DNA from: Pleurodeles waltl
Lineage: Eukaryota; Chordata; Amphibia; Caudata; Salamandridae
Length of the DNA: 64,000 nucleotides
Reading direction: 5' to 3'
Assembly: GCF_031143425.1 (NCBI RefSeq)
Contig: NC_090438.1
Span: 754,319,823 to 754,383,822, forward strand
In this document: positions 1 through 12,802 of the stretch, one piece after another
How the letters are laid out: each line of letters opens with the position of its first letter
Numbering within the stretch: the first letter of the stretch is position 1
Made by a program: the position numbers and the translations under genes
The notes under the pieces: generated by a model
The model's database searches: none
The model's input: the letters and a program-made list of their open reading frames with translations, nothing else
Told to the model about the DNA's origin: nothing

Positions 1-1400
1 CTACCATGACCTTGCAACCATGAATAACCACATCAGTTTAGTAGAATTTTCTAAGTTTTATTCCCAATTAATTACAAATCTAAGAGCAGATGCGTTAATC
101 TCAAAACCAAGAAACATAATAGCATAGTCACGATATGGCAACTTTGGTAAGATTTAATTAAGGCGAGAATCACAAACATCAGAACATAACACGGCGAGAA
201 CATAGATCAATTCCGCAGAGTGTCAATAACGCGTCAGTTCAACAAAGCATAGATTTGGTTGTTTGTCTATTTAGGCCAGTTTAGTGAACACCTGTCCTAG
301 CCACTGATTAGCATTCGCATGTTGGGCTTCATGCAAAACAATTTAGAACACCAATTTGGAAAAACATTTAACTATGGTCTCTGTCAAAAGTAAGCAGTTG
401 GTACCTAGAAAAGAAAAGCAAACAGACAGATTACAATTGTATTGTCATAATTACCCTCCAAAGTTTAAGTCAGCGCACAGGTTCAGTCTTCGTCTACAGA
501 ACATCAGTCAAATCGCCATCAGTCAGGACTCAGCTCCAGGGCAAAAAGGGCACTTCCCTCATAAGGAGGTAAAGTGTAAAATGGACAAATCTAAGGGCGA
601 GGATGGTTTTAAGTAAACCAACAAGTCACCAAACAGAGTGACAGAGTTTCTGGATAAAATCAATAGCATTCCCTAACCCACCTCAATGGCTCCCTGTGTC
701 ATGGGTTTTAATCCCTTTTTCGTTGTACATTCCCCCAAAATTTTATTGGACATTTGTTATACCCCACTATCTTTAACCTATCAGAAAACACATTAGGTCA
801 CCTAACTCTTCACCCCATATTATTTTACAAGTCTTTGATTGGTTCCCATATTCAATGTCTTCAGAGGTGGCACGTCCGGTATGTTTTCATCTTTCTGTAA
901 TTCTTTGCACATCTTTTGGTCAGTAGCTCCATTGTCTTCACCGGTTTGAATGACCTTGTACATTACATTAATCTACACTGTTTCATTTTGTTTTAACATT
1001 ATTCTACAAGCAAGGAAAAATTCATGGGAACGGATCTAGCATGGTTACATTCGTTTTCTAGTTTGAAGAAAAAGGTCATGTCCTTTTGTGAGTCAGCACA
1101 CTGCAAGATTTGAAAAATACATTTAATATGAGAGCCACACAGCTAAGCTTCGACTCATGCTAACTTAAGGCCTATAAGGATTTTCAGCAGAAATTCAATA
1201 ACACAATTATTGCTAATTAGTATTAACTTAACCAATATATTGATACATAAACATTTTAATCATCATTATTAGTCTACGTATACATTGACGGCCACTCCCC
1301 GTGGTCACATGTCAGGTGCACGTTTAGGCAGGATTACTATTACAGTTTCTATGCGACATTATCACACATAAATTCATAAACATTTGTTAATATAGATTAT
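1..1400. repeat. Diverged dispersed repeat, copy A
   Basis: AT-rich non-coding DNA. Several blocks recur in the same order and orientation near 17.6-18.8 kb: a 'catgaataa-cac' block near position 22, the 'attagcatt-gcatgttgggcttcat' block near 308, and the 'cagttggtacct-gaaaa' block near 395. The shared order over hundreds of bases shows an old dispersed repeat rather than chance. No coding domain is recognised; an 86-codon frame at 356-616 has no family resemblance. Class unknown; an LTR or LTR-like piece is possible but no ends were found. Confidence 0.45.
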
Positions 1401-1840
1401 ATAAGCTACGCTCTCTCTCACGGCTTAATTTCCACAGGCGTCCTAGCTACTACCTGCTGTAACTGGTCATGGGCAAGCTTGTTTGCCAAAACAAGACATA
1501 AAGAAACACATAATGGGGGTGGAGGACGTTGCCCAGAGCCCCTATGAGTAGGGGCTGAAAAGGAACCCTTTTTAAGCTACCGTTAGAAAGACTTGTTTTA
1601 CACAATCAAGTTTGAAGGATACTTGTACTGTCTTGGAGGGAGGTGAGGACTATGCAGAAGCAGGTTTTAGCTCAAAAGATCGCCTTAGCAGGAACCAAGT
1701 TAAAGAGCCGACCAGTATCTAGAGCACATGGTAGTGAATCGTGTGCCTCCCATCACGAGTTTTCAGTAATTGGCACACTTTGCAATTGTAGAAAACAGTG
1801 TTTTACATTTATGTGTCCTTGTGGGGGTGAGATGAACAAA

Positions 1841-2009
1841 GGGCCTGATTTAGATTTCGTTGGACGTTTTAATCCGTTCAGTGGTGACAGATAGCCTCTC
1901 TGCCGAAATAAAAATCCCATTATGTCCTATGGGATTTATATTTCGGCCGACGGGCTGTCCGTCACCGTTGTGACCAAGTAACCTGTGCTCCGAAATTTAA
2001 ATCAGGCCC
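1841..2009. mobile_element. Palindromic MITE, GGGCC family (copy 1)
   Basis: A 169-bp near-complete inverted repeat that begins GGGCCTGATT and ends AATCAGGCCC. The inner stem at about 1901-1918 pairs with 1927-1944 with one mismatch; the outer arms pair more loosely (about 21 of 26 around the middle). The arms resemble, in order and content, those of the 171-bp element at 22662-22832, so both belong to one family. Flanks are AAA and AAT, so a 3-bp target duplication is only partly supported. No coding capacity. A non-autonomous DNA transposon, perhaps PIF/Harbinger-like, is inferred. Confidence 0.65.
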
Positions 2010-4730
2010 AATGTTTGGAAACACTCTGCTACTGGAACGATTTGCTGCACTGTGCACTTTAGCACACACTAAATACACTCAGCAGGTCATTGTGTATATG
2101 CAATTCCTCTGTCTCTATGATCTCCAGTTTCCCTGATTAATTTCTGTTGTTTTCTTGATCCATATTGAGTCATCTCAACAGTCAGCCTGCCTTCCAGTTC
2201 ATAAAATTAAAAACACCACTCCCTTAAACTAGATGGCAGTCTTATGGACTCGAAATGTCATAGAAACAGCTGAGAACCCTTACAGTAGGAATACTTACAT
2301 TCATAAGTGAAATACATTTCCCATAGAATAGTATGGAACATGGCCAAGACCCATCATTTACCATGGTATGGGCACTTAGCTATAAATGTGCACTACGTTT
2401 GCATTTTCGTGATTTTGTTTTCACTTGAATGTATAGAGTCACATCGCCAGCCATTTGATTTCACTCAATGTCTTCAAAGAAAGTAGAAATGCATTCATTT
2501 CGAGAAACTGAAGGAGACTGTGGAAATGCCCAGCAGGATGTGGCTTCTATGGTCTGTTACTGAGCCCTGCCCCTGGATATTTTCCTCTTTGATAAAAGCT
2601 TGTAGGCATTCCACTGGCAGGTCTAATGTGTGGCCTCCACAAATAAAGGAATCTGAACATTTGAGCCACGTGTGTACTTATGATGGATGTCAAATTATAA
2701 TGGATTCTGAGTCCTGGATATCACATGTTGGGTCTCAATCCTAGTGCAAAGATGGCCTCAAAGCAAACATGTTTTCTAACTGAAATACTAAGCTGGATAG
2801 TATTGCTGGATAATATTGCTGTACAAAACTTGACGTTTTTTTAAAGTCATAACCCATTGATTTGGAAGTAGGGAGAGCCTAGACTAGTATCCCAATGTTT
2901 AGGTTAAATGCTCTCTGAATTGAAAACAACACCTCCAGTGCTCGCTTTGCTGAATCGTCTTTCGTGGCCCAACCTGCCTGACCTAGAAGTCCAATTCGGG
3001 TTTCAATCACAAGCGTATCTCTTTTTTTTGTAATGTTGTGGGGACTGAGAGTACCTTACTGAAGATGCATGCCATGCCTTGTATAGCATCAAACGTCCCC
3101 ATTGAGGCAGTGTCACTACAAATAGAAGACCAAGCAGCAGTGCGAACAGGTTAAAGCCTCCACGTATTGTTATATCTTCAGAAACTAGCACGGCAGTCCC
3201 CTGTGCTGCACAACACTCTTGGAGCACGGTTTCGTTTTCAATAAGAAAAAACTGACACTGACGTGCAAACCTAGATGTTGATGTTGCTCAGTTAGAAGCA
3301 GAGATCATACTGAATTAAATATATTTCAAGCCTGTAAAAATTGAGGGGCTTTTGACCGCTGAAGCATTGTCATTAAAGGAGAATCACAAACGTGCATGGT
3401 CGGTGCATTCAGAAAAATGTACCTTTATAATGTTCAGTACTGTTATTGTTCCTTCTCGTCTTGTCCCTTGACTCGTGGGGCTATCTTTCGACCACCTAAC
3501 AAGTGGTTTAGGCTCAGGCTGGATTTGAAAACCCTCATGCACACCCCCCGCCCTCCTGAAGGGAAGATTGCTATGGTTCGTTTTGGCATGTTGCGAGCTG
3601 ATTTGTGTTGACTGCTGCTCAGAGGTCATTCATACTTGCTCCCTTGCTGTGAATGTCACAGCCAGCATGGTTGAAAAAAGCTTGTGGTATATAAATATCT
3701 TCACGCAGCTGTCATGTTCGTAGGGATGTAAGTGTGCATGGTAGCTAAGACTACAGAAGACCACCTTCTCAAATAGTACACCAGTTTTCACAATGGGAGA
3801 TTACCCTTCTGTTTTATTTGGGGATATGTAAAGCTAACATTTGTTATTTTGTGGAATTTGCGTTGATATGTTGGGCTCCATTTGGTATCAAAATATAGTC
3901 AAATTTCCCAAGACCTTGAGTTCCACGATCTTGTTGTATGCACTACCTTGTTTAACATTGTTTTCTTTGTATAATTTTGGTTCGCTCACTATAACTCCTT
4001 CAGTGTCAGGAAAATAATTTATGCATTCATCTTTTCTTGTTAAATCGCTGTCCGAGGTAGGTGGTCACCGAATGAATTTGAGATCTGCATGTAAATTACA
4101 AGGCGAGAGTTTGAGTAGCGACAGGCCTAAACCAACCTTCTCTAATTATGAGAGCAGTGAAATGACTACTATGCAGTTCAGTGATGGGAACGCGTGTTAG
4201 CGGTAGTGTTGAGCGATAGGAAAACTGCAATAGCAAGGAATAAAGTATGCCGTGACAGTGAAAATAAATGTCCTAATAATACGTTATTTAGAACAACTGT
4301 ACTAATAAAAGCTGTTTACTGAAGTGAAATGCATGTATTATTACAGTGCAAAGGTCAAATTCATGTTTATTACCCCAGTAAACCTACATTGACATTTTTA
4401 CTGCCTTGTTAACTGCATGTAACAATTACTTTACTCCGAGAAGCAACTCTCCTAATAGCCTAGAGGTCTCTTCAGTGTCATTTGACTATAAGCCATAAAT
4501 GTAACCCCTTGGGTTCTGGTTTTAATACTTTTTGTTAATAATAGACACAAAAAAACACCATAGCATAAACCATATATATGAATTATAATGTATTTAATAC
4601 CATTGTTGAAGAAGGGAAGGGACCCCCATGACTCTCTCAAGTGTTTGCCTCTTGTTAGTCAGGGCCCCTCCCCTCACTCAACAATGGTAATAAATAACCT
4701 GTTACACTCTGTGCGTCGGTATAATTATTT
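2010..4730. other. Non-coding, nothing recognised
   Basis: AT-rich sequence without recognisable genes or clear repeat ends. Overlapping frames on both strands at about 3384-3629 have no family signature and are treated as chance. Confidence 0.4.
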
Positions 4731-4739
4731 TATGCCCGT

Positions 4740-4766
4740 GATCAAGGTCTTACAGACCGAAACGCG
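4740..4766 (+). repeat. Hairpin plus GAAACG motif
   Basis: A short stem (ggtct at 4746-4750, agacc at 4754-4758, loop tac) is preceded by GATCAA and followed at once by GAAACGCG. Related 'gatgaag - small hairpin - gaaac' motifs occur near 8100 and, in either orientation, in the repeat cluster at 35.5-36.2 kb. It is probably the conserved core of a dispersed repeat. Confidence 0.4.
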
Positions 4767-5511
4767 TAGGGCTGGTGTTTTTGTGCTTGAAAACAAATTT
4801 AATGGAGCCTAAATATATGCACCTTTTGAAATACGAGGTCGAGTGCAGTCGTTCATGAAGAATCTCATGGAATGCTTTGTTGATAAATATAAATACATAT
4901 ATATATATATATGTACAAATATATTACCTACTGGCGGTTGCCAGTAGGTAGTTGTAGTAACAACCTAGTTTCCATAAAAAATCGTTTTTGACTTGCCTAT
5001 ATCTTTGGCACCGGTTGATGAATCTTCACGAAAATGTTGAGAACGAGTGCCATCTAGGGTCTTGTTGTGCTTGGAAAGTTTCGTGATGATCCATCAAGCG
5101 GGTGCAAAGAAAACATGGAGTCAAAAAAGTGCGTTTCCCAAGTTAATTCCCACAGACTCTTTAGACATCCTAGCAGCTCGAACCGCTGGACGGAATTACA
5201 CCAGATTTAGTAAAAAGATAGCTTTTGGTCCACAGATCACGCTAGTTTAATTCGGTATAAATCCATCAAGTAGTTTTCGAGACTTTAAAGGGTAAAGTAA
5301 TTTGTATATCTACGTTGGCAGATCCAGGGAAATCTACTGCGGAGATCTGATTAGCTGCCAACACTTCAAACAAGCAGTGTTGGTAGCCATTTTGGGGCTC
5401 AGCTTCAGCCCCCAAAAAAAGAAAATGGGATAGGGTTGTGTATACCCTAACCCCCTAGCCTTGGTCCAGGTGTCCCCCCAGGACCCTGGTAAGGCTAAAA
5501 AGTATATATTG

Positions 5512-5568
5512 TTTTTAAATCTCAGAGAAATTTGTAACTGGATTGCGTATTTCGCTGAGATTTAAAAA
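5512..5568. repeat. 14-bp inverted repeat in a dispersed repeat
   Basis: The tract tttttaaatctcag at 5512-5525 pairs perfectly with ctgagatttaaaaa at 5555-5568. It lies in a repeat-like stretch (about 5320-6000) with runs of A, G and C and 'cccccaaa' blocks. It could be the inner part of a MITE; the ends were not identified. Confidence 0.35.
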
Positions 5569-6549
5569 AAAAAAACAAAAAAAAAAACGCAATCTCCCAC
5601 ATTTCAAAGTGATTTTATCCCCGGGTGGGCCAGGTTCCGTGAGAGTTGGCATTTTATAAATTAAAGGAGTTGGGCGCATGGGACTCCCCTCCTAGGGCTT
5701 TCAGAAGCTCCAGGGACCATCACCTCCTGGGGCTATTCCAGATTTATTTCTATATATTGGGGGGCTATGTGGACCCCTCCACCCCCGACACTGGATCCAC
5801 GCGGCTTAGATTTTAACATTAAAAGGAGGTGGGGCACATGGACCAGGGAAAACCACCTTCCTGGGGCCAGAAAGACTTTTAAAATGATTGGGGGGGGGTT
5901 GTGCACCCATCAATGCCATATTAGGCCCCAGGGACCACCACCTCCCTAGGGCCGCCCGTGCCAATTAAAGGAGGGGGCCACACAAGCAATGCACCCGCCT
6001 ATTGAAAGCAGAGATTTCAGATTTCATCTCTTTCCCTGCTCACATGTTAGGGCTATGCACAGTGTTTTCGTCAAAAAATATTACATTGATATGATCAATG
6101 ATATTATCAAAGATGTAATGAGTGCCGTAATTTGTGGGGTAATTAGCAGTGCATGGCGAGGGCACGATTTATAGTTACTTGAGTTGACTCTAACTGGTGA
6201 ATTTCTGTGGTTTTGTACATTTAAAATGTGAGCCTGACTATAATGTCCCTCTAACATTTGTTTTTTCTGTGAATTTATGTGTTTTTTTTAATGTATAGTA
6301 ATTTTCATTACTTTATGTTAATCCAACCAATTCTGCACACAGCCTTTTGTGTGGTGGCTGTGGGCCTCGCCTGTGGCCAGCCCCTGAGGCCAACCCCCTA
6401 TAAGCACCAAATCTTTCACCATATTCGGCCTTCGCCCATGCGCAACAGAGGTTGCCCACAAGACCTGACCTGAAGCCAGACCCTGCAGCCAACCCCCAAC
6501 CCATGCTGTGCATAGCCCTTTGGTCATGCGTGACAGGAGTAGGCCGCAG

Positions 6550-6895
6550 CCTCTCTGGGTGCGAGAAAAGGTGTGAGAGTGTGTATCTGGGGGTGAGAGT
6601 GGCTCTGAGTGTGTGTGAAAGTGCGTACACCAGTGTTTTAGTGGGTGTGTGCACGATCTGTTAGTGGGTGCATGAGGGTGTCAGTGGATCTGTGAGTGCG
6701 TGTCTGAGGGTCTCGGTCTGTGAGTAGGTACATGAGTGTCTCTTTTGGTGTGTCAGTAGCTGTGTGAGTGACTTGGCCACAAAGGAACCTCGCTCGTAAC
6801 TGCCGGAGGGGGTCTGTGAGTGGGTGCTTGAGGCTCTGAGTGGATCTGTGAGTGGGTTTATGAGTGTCTGAGCGGGTGTGTGAGTGGGAGACATT
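6550..6895. repeat. Degenerate GT-rich minisatellite
   Basis: Repeated variants of 'gtgagtgggtg', 'gtgtctgag' and 'gtgtgtgagtg' run through this stretch without a fixed unit length. Long open frames on both strands here are produced by the low-complexity composition and are not genes. Confidence 0.6.
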
Positions 6896-7169
6896 GATTT
6901 AGGACAGAGAGGAATAAAGTGAGAGAGATGGAGAGTTTTTTTAGGCGTTGATGTATGATATACCTAGTATGAGCTATTTCCGTAAAATTTAAAATAAAAA
7001 AATGTATCTGTCTTTTTTACATTGTAAAATAATTTGTACTTTCAAAAAGAAAAAAAAAAAAAAAGAAAAAAGGAAGAGTGTCCAGCTGGACTCAAACCCC
7101 GAGTGCCCAGTGTGAAGGTCTTGTGACCTTCAGACAGAGCTATTGCTTTTTTTTCCTTCTATTTATTTG

Positions 7170-7935
7170 TTTAACCCTTTATGGGCTTTCTGGAACTGCG
7201 AGGGAACCCTCAAAGGTTCTCACACGGTCCCTACATATTTATTTGTGTATTTTTTTAATGTTTCCACATTGTCCTTCACGGGCTATCGGGCACTGCGAGG
7301 AAAGCCTCAAGGCTTCCCTCGCGGTGCCTTTGCTGAAGCATTTCATCTCTGTTCCCTGCACACATGTCCCTCTTTCAAAAATCAAAGTGTTTGCTGTGGC
7401 TTGGCTTGGCTTGGCTGCAAAGCTGCTGCCAAGCCACAGCAAACAGCTATTTCCCGGGGTGAAGGTCCCTAGGGCCATCATTTGCTCAATTGGGGGGGAG
7501 CGTGGCTCCCTCCAACATGTTAGAAGCCTGTGGGAGGCGGTGATCCCAGGAGGTTCCCCTTTTTTCTCTTAACGATTTGCCAAAATGCCCTTTACGGGCT
7601 ATCTGGCACTGCGGTGGAAGCCTTAAGGCTTCCCTCGCAGTGTCATTGCTTCAGCAAGCATGGAGCTACTTTAACAACAGCTCCGTGCTTGCTGAAGCAT
7701 TTCATCTCTGTACCCAGCACGCATGTCCTACTGTCAAAAACCAAAGTGTTTGCTATGACTTGGCTGCAGCTGCAAAGATGCTGCCAAGCCACAGCAAACA
7801 GCTATGTCCCGGGGGTGGGCACCCTGGGACATAGCAGGAGCCGGCCCTGGTGGGGTGACCCCCTCCAATGTGTTAGAAGCCCCGGGGAGGTGGTGATCCC
7901 CAGGGGTTCCCCTTTTTTCTCATAACGATTTGTTC
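7170..7935 (+). repeat. Tandem duplication, ~320-bp unit
   Basis: The block starting 'gggctat-gg-actgcg' occurs at about 7184, 7278 and 7595. The long unit that follows (a 'tttcatctctgt' block, a 'gccaagccacagcaaac' block and 'ggttcccctttttt') is present at about 7265-7576 and again at 7584-7932. The first unit holds a perfect 16-bp hairpin, 7389-7404 with 7429-7444. The second carries an extra hairpin at about 7655-7697, which accounts for its greater length. Frames of 80-164 codons here are repeat artefacts. Confidence 0.7.
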
Positions 7936-8099
7936 TGGGGAGGTGGTGATTCCCGTTGCATCAGGGTGGGCGCGCTGATCCACTCCCCCATTTATTCATG
8001 GTCCCGGGGAGGTGATGGTCCCTTGGGCAGCCGGGGGGTGTGGGAGGCAGCCCCTGCATTATATGTATAATGGAAATGCAAAATGTAGAAGGATCATGT

Positions 8100-10290
8100 G
8101 ATCAAGGGTGCAGTGACGGCCGAAACGGGTCTTGTTGAATATATTTTTTGCAATATTTTCGTAACTTGCTTTTTGCTTTTACCAGATTCAAAAATGTTGC
8201 CGGTGTGCTCTGCCGGCAAACGCTCCACCCTCCGTGGGCAGTGGGTCCGCTTTGGAGCACTTCTGTGGATAAATAAATATATCGCTATGGAAAACTTCAG
8301 CTAGACAATTCTTCTTGTGCCTCTTAAGAAGCAAGGCAGCAGTGTACTTATCACTTAAATACATAAAATATTATTTTTCAATAAACCACTTTTTTAGAAA
8401 ATAAAAACCTCTTTTTCCATGGTATTTGTAGACCTATACTAGTACCAAGATTCTTTGATTCATATGTGTTGAGCTGATTCTGAACAAAACAAATTAAACT
8501 TCCAGGAGACAGTGTGTCTGCACATTCTGCAAATATCTCTGTATAACCTAAAAATCATGAGCGCAAACCCTAGCAGACAGTTCAAGTAGAGTTTCACCAC
8601 ATACTGTTTTTCATGGACAGAATGTTGTGAATGTTGTTACATCATTTGTTAAATAATGTCATTTGAAGTTGTACTGCTTGCTGTTTGCGAAGAAAGTTGA
8701 ATATTTTTTTTTTTTTTTAACACATCTAATTGCTGTACTTTGGTTGCTTTAATAAAGGTGCCATTTGGGGGATGCTGCAGGTCATAGCTATGATCTCTAT
8801 GATCATTATTACTAAACGTCAAGCTCTCTAGCAACCATGTGATGTCGGTCATGTTGAATCCTAACAGCAGAATCAGCACATATTTCAGCCTCGTGCCCCT
8901 CTCCTAGCTTCAGCATTGAAGTGGCTTCTGTGGTCCTGTGAAGGGACTAACACTGGTAGTTGTATCTATCAAGTTAAAGTAAGAAAAGGCATGGTATTGG
9001 AGGAAAGCCTGCCAAAGCTGAATCCATACAGGCCTTCTCCCTCTCAAACTCTGCATGATGTCTTGCACTAAGCTGGAGAGCTGGGGTGTCTGAGGGTAGA
9101 GCGTTACTTCTCCTGTTGAACACATGGCTATACAGGCCCCAGCCTCTCGAGTTCCTTGATAAGTCAGTTATGGTAAGCAGTCACACAACCATACACTGAT
9201 AATAGCGGTGCCCCTGATTTATCATCTATACAACACTGACACTTTATGGTTTTAATCTTGGCATATCATGGTTGCAATCTCTGCATAATGTGGTTGCGCC
9301 ATGTCATGTCAACACACTATATATGGCTGGTAACTGGAAAACACTTTACATTTATTTGTGTCTTATTATTTGTATTCTTTTTCTGGGATCACTTACCACA
9401 TGATGTAATTCCTCATATGTAATTATGGTAAAAGTACCAACCAAAGGAAGTTGCGAGGATGTTGTAAAGGGCTTTGATGTTGTCTCTTTTGTCCTTTCAT
9501 TTCTTTTATTCTTATTTTGGGAAACTAAAACCACTATCTTTCATATTCCCATTTTATAGTGAAATGACAACTTGTTGGCAGAACTTACAGCTGTGTAATA
9601 CATTCATGAATGGCCTGAGGCAAGACTAAACCTTTGCCTCGGAGTTAAATTTCTTTATGCGGAGTGTGGAGAACTGATGCCTCCAACCTTCGTTCCTATT
9701 TTTATTGCCCTAAGGCAGAGAGTTTTTATTATGGAACAGGAATATGGCTATTCCCTAACCTCTTGGAAAACCAGTAACCTAAGCATGAAAGTGATTTTCC
9801 CGGTGGGTGAAGCTTTTTTGTTTACTTGCTTATTGCCAATGCTAAATGGCTACAAATATTCACAGGATTGTATCAATTGAATTAGCTTCTTATGTTTAAT
9901 AGTAAGAATTAATTTCCTAAAGTTAATGTTGATAAATTCTTGTGAGTTTGATTGTTTACATCGTAAAATGTATTACACTAATTATTAGGACACAAATACA
10001 GTTGTCTCATATAAATTAAGAGCAGTGACAAAGTGTCTGTGTTGTTGAACAAAATATTTGGAGTCCTGTCTGAGAGAATCGACCAAAGTAGATATTTGAT
10101 TTTTGCAGAAAAATATAAGAAATGTACATTCCTGAAAACACACTCACTTGATTTATTATTATTTTTTTTTAATCAACATTTCGGCTCTCTGATATTATTT
10201 CCTTTCAGATTCTTTGTCGGGACATGAAGGGAAATGAATATGATCATTAACAATAGATCGGATCCGAAAAGATTAAATCAGCGTTGTTCC
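8100..10290. other. Non-coding, nothing recognised
   Basis: The beginning carries a 'gatcaaggg...ggccgaaacggg' motif at 8100-8130 like the one at 4740. The rest is AT-rich, with no gene signature or clear element boundary. Confidence 0.4.
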
Positions 10291-12110
10291 GATTAACCCC
10301 TTTACTGCCAGGCATTTTCCCCCTCTTGTGCCAAGCCTTTTTTTGGCTATTTGGGGCAGTTCGTGCATAGGCCCTCATAACATTTTGTCCACATAAGCTA
10401 CCCACGCCAAATTTGTGTCCTTTTTTCCCAACATCCTAGGGATTCTAGAGGTAACCAGAGTTTGTGGGTTCCCCTGTAGAAGACCAAGAAATTAGGCAAA
10501 ATACAGCTAAAATTTAGTATATAAAACGAAAGAAAAATGGGAAAAAAGGGCCGCAGAAGAAAGCCTGTGGTTTTCCCCCTGAAAATGGCATCCAGAAAGG
10601 GTTTGTTGTGCTAAAATCACCAGCTTCCAAGCTTTTGGGAACAGGCAGACTTGAATCAGAAAACCACATTTTTTACCCCAAATTCTGCATTTTACTGCGA
10701 CATACCCCATTTTTACTATTTTCTGTGCTTTCAGCCTCCTTCCAGTTAGTGATAGAAATGGGTGTGAAACAAATGCTGGCTCGCAGACAGCTAAGCATAT
10801 CTGAAAGGTAGACAAAATTTGGAATTCTGCAAGGGATCATTTGTGTACATCATTCGAGGTTTTCATACAGAAAGTAACAGCTAAAATAAAAAAATATTGA
10901 AATTGAGGTGAATAAAAGAGCCATTTCTGTCCACGTTTTCTTCTGTAACCTTTTCCAGTTATGGCAGATTTTTTAAAGCAATATACCGTTATGTCTGTTG
11001 GACTCTTCTCGTTACGGGGATATATAGGACTTGTAGGTTCATCAAGAACCCTAGGTACCCAGAGCCAATAAAGGAGCTGCACCTTGCATTAGGTTTTCAT
11101 TGTATTCCGGGTATACAGCAATTCATGTGGTGAAATATAAAGAGTGAAAAATAGGTATCAAGGAAACCTTTGCATTTCCAAAATGGGAACAGGATAAGAT
11201 GTTGAGAAGCAGTGGGTATTTGCACATCTCTGAATTCCGGGGTCCCCATACTAGCATGTGAATTAGAGGGCATTTCTCAAATAGACGTCTTTTTTACACA
11301 CTGTCGTACATTTGGAAGGAACAAATGTAGAGAAAGACAAGGGGCAATAAAACTTGTTCTTTTTATTCTGTGTTCCCCCATGTCTCCCGATAAAAATGGT
11401 ACTTCACTTGTGTGGGTAGGCCTAATGCCTGCGACCGGAAACGCAACATGGACACATCATATATTTTTACACTGAAATCTGATGTGTTTTTGCAAAGTGC
11501 CTAACTGTGGATTTTGGCCTCTAGCTCAGCTGGCACCTAGGGAAACCTACCAAACCTGTGCTTTTTTGAAAACTAGACACCTACAGGAATCCAGGAAGGG
11601 GTGACTTGTTGGGCTCTCACCAGGTTCTGTTATCCAGAATCCTTTGCAAACCTCACAATTTGGCCCAAAAACACTTTTTCCTCAAATGTTGGTGAAAGAA
11701 ATTTCTGGAATTTTAGAGGAGCCACAAATTTCCTTCCACCCAGCATTACCCCAGGTCTCCAGATAAAAATGGTACCTCACTTGTGTTGGAAGGTCTAGTG
11801 CCCGCGACAGTAAGTGCCACTAAATGCAACTTGGACACATCCATTTTTTACATTGACAACTGATGTGTTTTTTGAAAAGTGCCTAGCTGTGGATTTTGGT
11901 CTCTAGCTCAGCCGGCACCTAGGGAAACCTACCAAACCTGTGAATTTTTTAAACCTAGACACTTAGGGGAACCCAGGATGGGGTAACTTGTGGCACTCTC
12001 ACCAGGTTCTGTTACCCAGAATCCTTAGCAAACCTCAACATTTTCCTCACATTTCGATGCTGCAATTTTCTGGCATGTGAGTGGAGCCACAAACGTCCTT
12101 CACCAATCTT
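10290..12110 (+). repeat. Dispersed repeat with 373-bp tandem units
   Basis: Two adjacent units start with 'gataaaaatggtac' at 11389 and 11762, a period of 373 bp. They share blocks such as 'ggcacctagggaaacctac' and 'ctctcaccaggttctgtta'. The upstream part (10290-11388) has the same style (poly-T stretches, 'acccc' blocks) and probably belongs to the same repeat. No coding function is seen. Confidence 0.65.
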
Positions 12111-12182
12111 TCTTACACTCTAAACCTGCAAGCTTGACGATGTCAACTGTCTATCCCTCGAGTTCCCCATTTTCATCAGATG

Positions 12183-12802
12183 CAATATGTAACTAATCCA
12201 CAATGCTGCTGCAAGACTCCTCCTCCACCCTAGAGACAACATGGTACCAGTCCTGCAAGCATTCCATTGGCTAACTGTAAGTTGGAAGAGCAATGCTCAA
12301 GACACCTTGCATCATTCACAGAGCCTACCATTAAAAAGGGCCACTATACCTTCAGTATAAACTAAATAGGACACTGTCCCCCAGGGTTGCACCTTGAATC
12401 ATCTTACCAACTTACTATAAGAAATCCATAGGAGTCACCACTTTATTAGATCAAGTTGTCAAACTATGGTACTCGCAACTGTTGAAATCAGAGCTCAGGG
12501 TTGTCATACAAGAGTTTGGAGCCACTCAGGTAGGAGGTGAGTACTTCATTTCATGTTTGGCCCATAAGTTTCAGCTGCTGAAGGAATGTCCTTCTGGGCT
12601 CCATCCTCCCTCACGCTGTTCCCATGTCCTAGATTCCACCACACACCAGTATTCTATTAAATCATTCTCTCTCAACATTCAAGATGCCAGTTCAAACACA
12701 CAGGGTATGGGACATATGCTACAAATACCAGCCAAGATTCAAAGGATTCAGAAGCCTTTACAGTTCAGAAAAGAGTTGAAAACATGGCAGTTTGCAAGAT
12801 AG
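12183..12802 (+). mobile_element. CR1/L2-like LINE, 3' end of RT ORF (decayed)
   Basis: Translation from 12183 gives, after one stop, a stretch containing HNAAARLLLHPRDN and then AFHWLTV. This matches the thumb region just after the RT of CR1/L2/Rex-type LINEs (family pattern QNAAARL ... LHWLPV). A frame ending at 12802 finishes KELKTWQF, like the usual 'FKKxLKTxLF' C-terminus of the same ORF. Stops and at least one frame change lie between, so this is a dead 5'-truncated copy. The exact clade cannot be decided by eye. Confidence 0.6.

Noticed and set aside
3384..3629. Complementary 71- and 81-codon frames
   Set aside because: Both strands are open over the same bases, and neither product resembles a known family.
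6313..6894. Overlapping frames on both strands
   Set aside because: They come from a low-complexity GT-rich minisatellite and its flank.
7078..7925. Frames of 109-164 codons
   Set aside because: They lie in a tandem repeat, run on both strands and change frame between the two units.
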